Positions 61,764-64,000 of a stretch of 64,000 bases of DNA are shown here, in pieces. A model generated the notes under the pieces. It did not search any database. It was given only the letters and a program-made list of their open reading frames with translations, and was not told where the DNA came from. Position 1 is the stretch's first letter, and each line of letters opens with the position of its first letter. Location of the stretch: contig JAEUTG010000004.1 in NCBI GenBank assembly GCA_016788045.1, positions 62,001-126,000 on the forward strand. The letters are read 5' to 3'. Source of the DNA: Bacteroidales bacterium. Lineage in GTDB: Bacteria > Bacteroidota > Bacteroidia > Bacteroidales > Lentimicrobiaceae. The position numbers and the translations under genes were made by a program.

Positions 61764-64000
61764 CTACCGCAGTTTGACCATCTTTTTTAAGCCGGAGTAG
61801 CCGGATGTGATCAACTTGTAGAAATAGGTATTGTCGTTGAGACTTGGATTGCTGTAATCAAGTTTGTATGAGCCAGAGATCCTGACTCCTTCGTTGATTT
61901 CATCCACCAACCTCAGGTTTGAATCAAACACCTGAATTACAACCCTGCTCCTGGTTATAACATTGTATTCAATTGTTGTACTGTTCTGAAACGGGTTCGG
62001 ATAGTTTTGCCTTAGATGAATGTTGTCGATATTGCCAGTGGTGTTGATTGCTGAAGGTTTAAACAGGGTTGCTGGTGACCATGTGCTCCATTTCAGGTTG
62101 TGATCACGATATTGTACATCAACGTAATAAGCTGTATTTTTAGTAAAAAGAGTCTGGGGCAGTGTAATTCTGTACATATTTTTTCCCTGATTCAAATCAA
62201 CTGGATATCCTGCACCATTGATGCCATATACGTTTTTCCAGTGGATGAGTGAATCGACTATTACCTGATTCTGATTCAGACTGTCAACAACACGAATGCG
62301 GATTGTCATGAGTGAATCTGGTCCGGAAAATGGGGTTGATACAAAGACAAAGTTATCATCATGAATTTCAATACCCAATGCTCCCGGGGGAGCCGGTGCA
62401 GCCTGATTTTCTTTTTTGTACCATGAATCAAGTACAACCGGGTCTGTGGGATACTGAAGGTTACCCAGGCTATACACTGTATTCAGGTATGAATGTTCCG
62501 CCGGATCTATTTCAAGTATCTGAAAAAAATAATTACTTATGGTGATGTGAACGTCATTAATGTCAATGTTCTGATCTTCCCCCCATGGATCAAGCGGCCC
62601 ACCGCTTCCGCCACCACAGATTATCCGGAAATCGCCTTCTGGCTGACCGCCACGGATGGTTCCTCTTTCGAAACCATGGGTATGACCATAATGCAATTGC
62701 CTGACTTTAGAATATTTTCTGATGATCGGGAAAAGGGTGTTCTCTACATAGTCAGGTCCTGAATCATAACTGGTTGCGTACTTCCATAGTTCTGAAAACG
62801 GCGGATGATGGAATAGAATGAACACAAAATCAATGGACTGATCATTTTCTATTAAATCCAGCTGCTGATCCAGCCACGAGGATTGCGTTGTCCCATATTG
62901 CTCAGTAATGTTTGTATTCAATCCGATAAACACTGAATTTCCGTCCCTCATTTTCCAGATTTTCTCATTCAGTTCAGGAGAATCCGGGAAAGCTGAAAGT
63001 TCATCCAGCTTAAGATACCGGTAAAACATGCTGTTTTCGCCTTCGTGGTTGCCGGCAACCACCTGGGTTGCCATGAAAGGTGACAACACCGACATTGGTT
63101 TGAAATACTGTGTGGTATAATGGGATGGAACAGAACCTGATACAACAATATCACCCGTATGGAGGATGCCATCGAGGTGGTTTTCAAGGTCGGATCCATA
63201 GAGTTCGCTCATTTTGATTCCGGCTGCACGAAGAATTATACCGGCCATAGTTGTATCGGAGGCATGGGTATCACCAAGAATAAGGTATCTGCGTTTGCCG
63301 GCTCCGGAGGTAGTTTTCTGAGTTTTAAATGAATATAGCAAAGATGAATCCCCTCCGCTGAAAACCCGGTAGAAATACCTGCTGTCAGGAATCAGCCCTG
63401 TAAGACGGACAGAATGCCAGGTAAAAGGAAAGCTGATTGCTTCAGAAGTACCGGACTTCTGATATCCAAGACCGGGTGTCAGCCCATATTTAACAACGGT
63501 CTCATAGGTAGCCGAATCGTGCCAGCAGATAGTCATGCCTGTTTCAGAACGGGCCTGAAGGTAAGGTACACGACTCATCACGAAAACTGAACTGGTATGG
63601 CCAAAACCGCCAAGTTCATTAATTTCAGCTGAAGTAAGGGCGACATCCCACAGACTGAGTTCAGAACAACTGATTTCACCGTCTTCACCATCTTCATCTG
63701 CAAACATAAGTAAACTATTGTCGAGTGAGAACCTGCCGTCAATTTCCTGAACATTTCCATCCAGGATGAGATTGCCATCGAGAAAGTACCTGAATTGGTA
63801 CCCGTTTCTGACAGAAATTACCAACCTGTACCATTCCCCGGCATTGATGGTGTTGTTGGCATATCCTACTGCAGCCACCCCAATGTTGCCAGAGGGATTG
63901 ATAAATAAATCGCCATCGTTTGTATTGCCCGGATCTGTCTGAAAGAAACAATGCCACGAAGTGGTTGCAGATACTTTGAAATCGACCTGAATGCTGTACT
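61764..64000 (-). CDS. T9SS-exported metallophosphoesterase with LamG-like domain, N-terminal part missing
   Basis: The gene runs off the right edge, and the frame stays open to 64000. Visible order: a LamG/concanavalin-like domain (from the edge to about 63580, with WYRLVISVRNGYQFRYFLDGN in part), a fibronectin-like domain, then a calcineurin-like phosphoesterase with GDTHASDT, HTGDIV, GNHEGE, HHPPF and HYGHTHGFERG. The metal residues all appear, as in purple acid phosphatases. A type A T9SS sorting domain closes it (NYPNPFQNSTTIEYN ... NTYFYKLITSGYSGLKKMVKLR in part). The signal peptide lies outside the window. Confidence 0.9.
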   Translation of the reverse strand, partial: YSIQVDFKVSATTSWHCFFQTDPGNTNDGDLFINPSGNIGVAAVGYANNTINAGEWYRLVISVRNGYQFRYFLDGNLILDGNVQEIDGRFSLDNSLLMFADEDGEDGEISCSELSLWDVALTSAEINELGGFGHTSSVFVMSRVPYLQARSETGMTICWHDSATYETVVKYGLTPGLGYQKSGTSEAISFPFTWHSVRLTGLIPDSRYFYRVFSGGDSSLLYSFKTQKTTSGAGKRRYLILGDTHASDTTMAGIILRAAGIKMSELYGSDLENHLDGILHTGDIVVSGSVPSHYTTQYFKPMSVLSPFMATQVVAGNHEGENSMFYRYLKLDELSAFPDSPELNEKIWKMRDGNSVFIGLNTNITEQYGTTQSSWLDQQLDLIENDQSIDFVFILFHHPPFSELWKYATSYDSGPDYVENTLFPIIRKYSKVRQLHYGHTHGFERGTIRGGQPEGDFRIICGGGSGGPLDPWGEDQNIDINDVHITISNYFFQILEIDPAEHSYLNTVYSLGNLQYPTDPVVLDSWYKKENQAAPAPPGALGIEIHDDNFVFVSTPFSGPDSLMTIRIRVVDSLNQNQVIVDSLIHWKNVYGINGAGYPVDLNQGKNMYRITLPQTLFTKNTAYYVDVQYRDHNLKWSTWSPATLFKPSAINTTGNIDNIHLRQNYPNPFQNSTTIEYNVITRSRVVIQVFDSNLRLVDEINEGVRISGSYKLDYSNPSLNDNTYFYKLITSGYSGLKKMVKLR

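Overview
The window comes from the chromosome of a member of the Bacteroidota, probably class Bacteroidia; I cannot place it at genus level. The evidence is a fused FeoA-FeoB iron transporter, three secreted proteins with type IX secretion (T9SS) C-terminal sorting domains, a GldI-like lipoprotein isomerase, a DUF5723/TSP3/OmpA outer-membrane protein, few Shine-Dalgarno sequences, and several TAnnTTTG promoter elements. No rRNA, tRNA, CRISPR array, intact insertion sequence or prophage was recognised. Most genes are housekeeping or envelope functions in short operons on both strands.

Layout. 0-3.4 kb: a partial membrane metalloprotease gene, feoAB and a DUF5063 gene. 3.5-9.4 kb: small accessory genes (lipoprotein, DinB-like, an orphan class I isoprenoid-synthase-like protein, AraC regulator with SDR, ICMT-like methyltransferase, exported PPOX-fold protein). 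9.8-14.4 kb: GreA-like factor, BamA-like barrel, rplS, then a decayed GxxExxY gene between inverted repeats, and a secreted DUF3108-like protein. 14.5-23.4 kb: VWA membrane protein, M48 protease, TPR protein, class A PBP, ABC exporter and a SlyD-like FKBP. 23.4-28 kb: RsmI-like methyltransferase, PLP dehydratase, LMW phosphatase, dnaA and yigZ. 28-35 kb: EamA transporter, a HIT gene coupled to an unusual cysteine-rich glycosylase-like gene, the OmpA protein, an unknown protein and prmC. 35.4-39.3 kb: T9SS subtilase, a roughly 1 kb AT-rich non-coding region full of TGTAA/TTACA words, an XRE-type regulator and ndk. 39.4-46.3 kb: nrnA-gldI-triple FKBP operon, cstA, trmD, SBF-type transporter and a SpoIIAA-like protein. 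46.4-50.8 kb: acrylyl-CoA-reductase-like enzyme and acetyl-CoA hydrolase/transferase flanking a palindromic intergenic region, a DUF481 protein, a small unknown gene and a SUKH protein. 51-64 kb: soluble histidine kinase and convergent response regulator, a T9SS protein, nfo, a peroxide-defence cluster (PerR/Fur, Dps, Prx), rmuC-ilvA, an esterase and a T9SS metallophosphoesterase that runs off the end.

Gene cooperation. The clearest units are PerR-like regulator, Dps and peroxiredoxin behind a near-perfect palindrome; nrnA, gldI and the FKBP lipoprotein, which link nucleotide turnover to envelope protein folding; and the two acyl-CoA genes sharing a divergent control region. The best candidates for something undescribed are the HIT/glycosylase-like pair at 29.2-30.7 kb, the motif-rich non-coding region before the XRE regulator at 37.2-38.2 kb, and the orphan isoprenoid-synthase-like gene at 5.2-6.2 kb. 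All domain calls are by eye from translated sequence; no database search was run.
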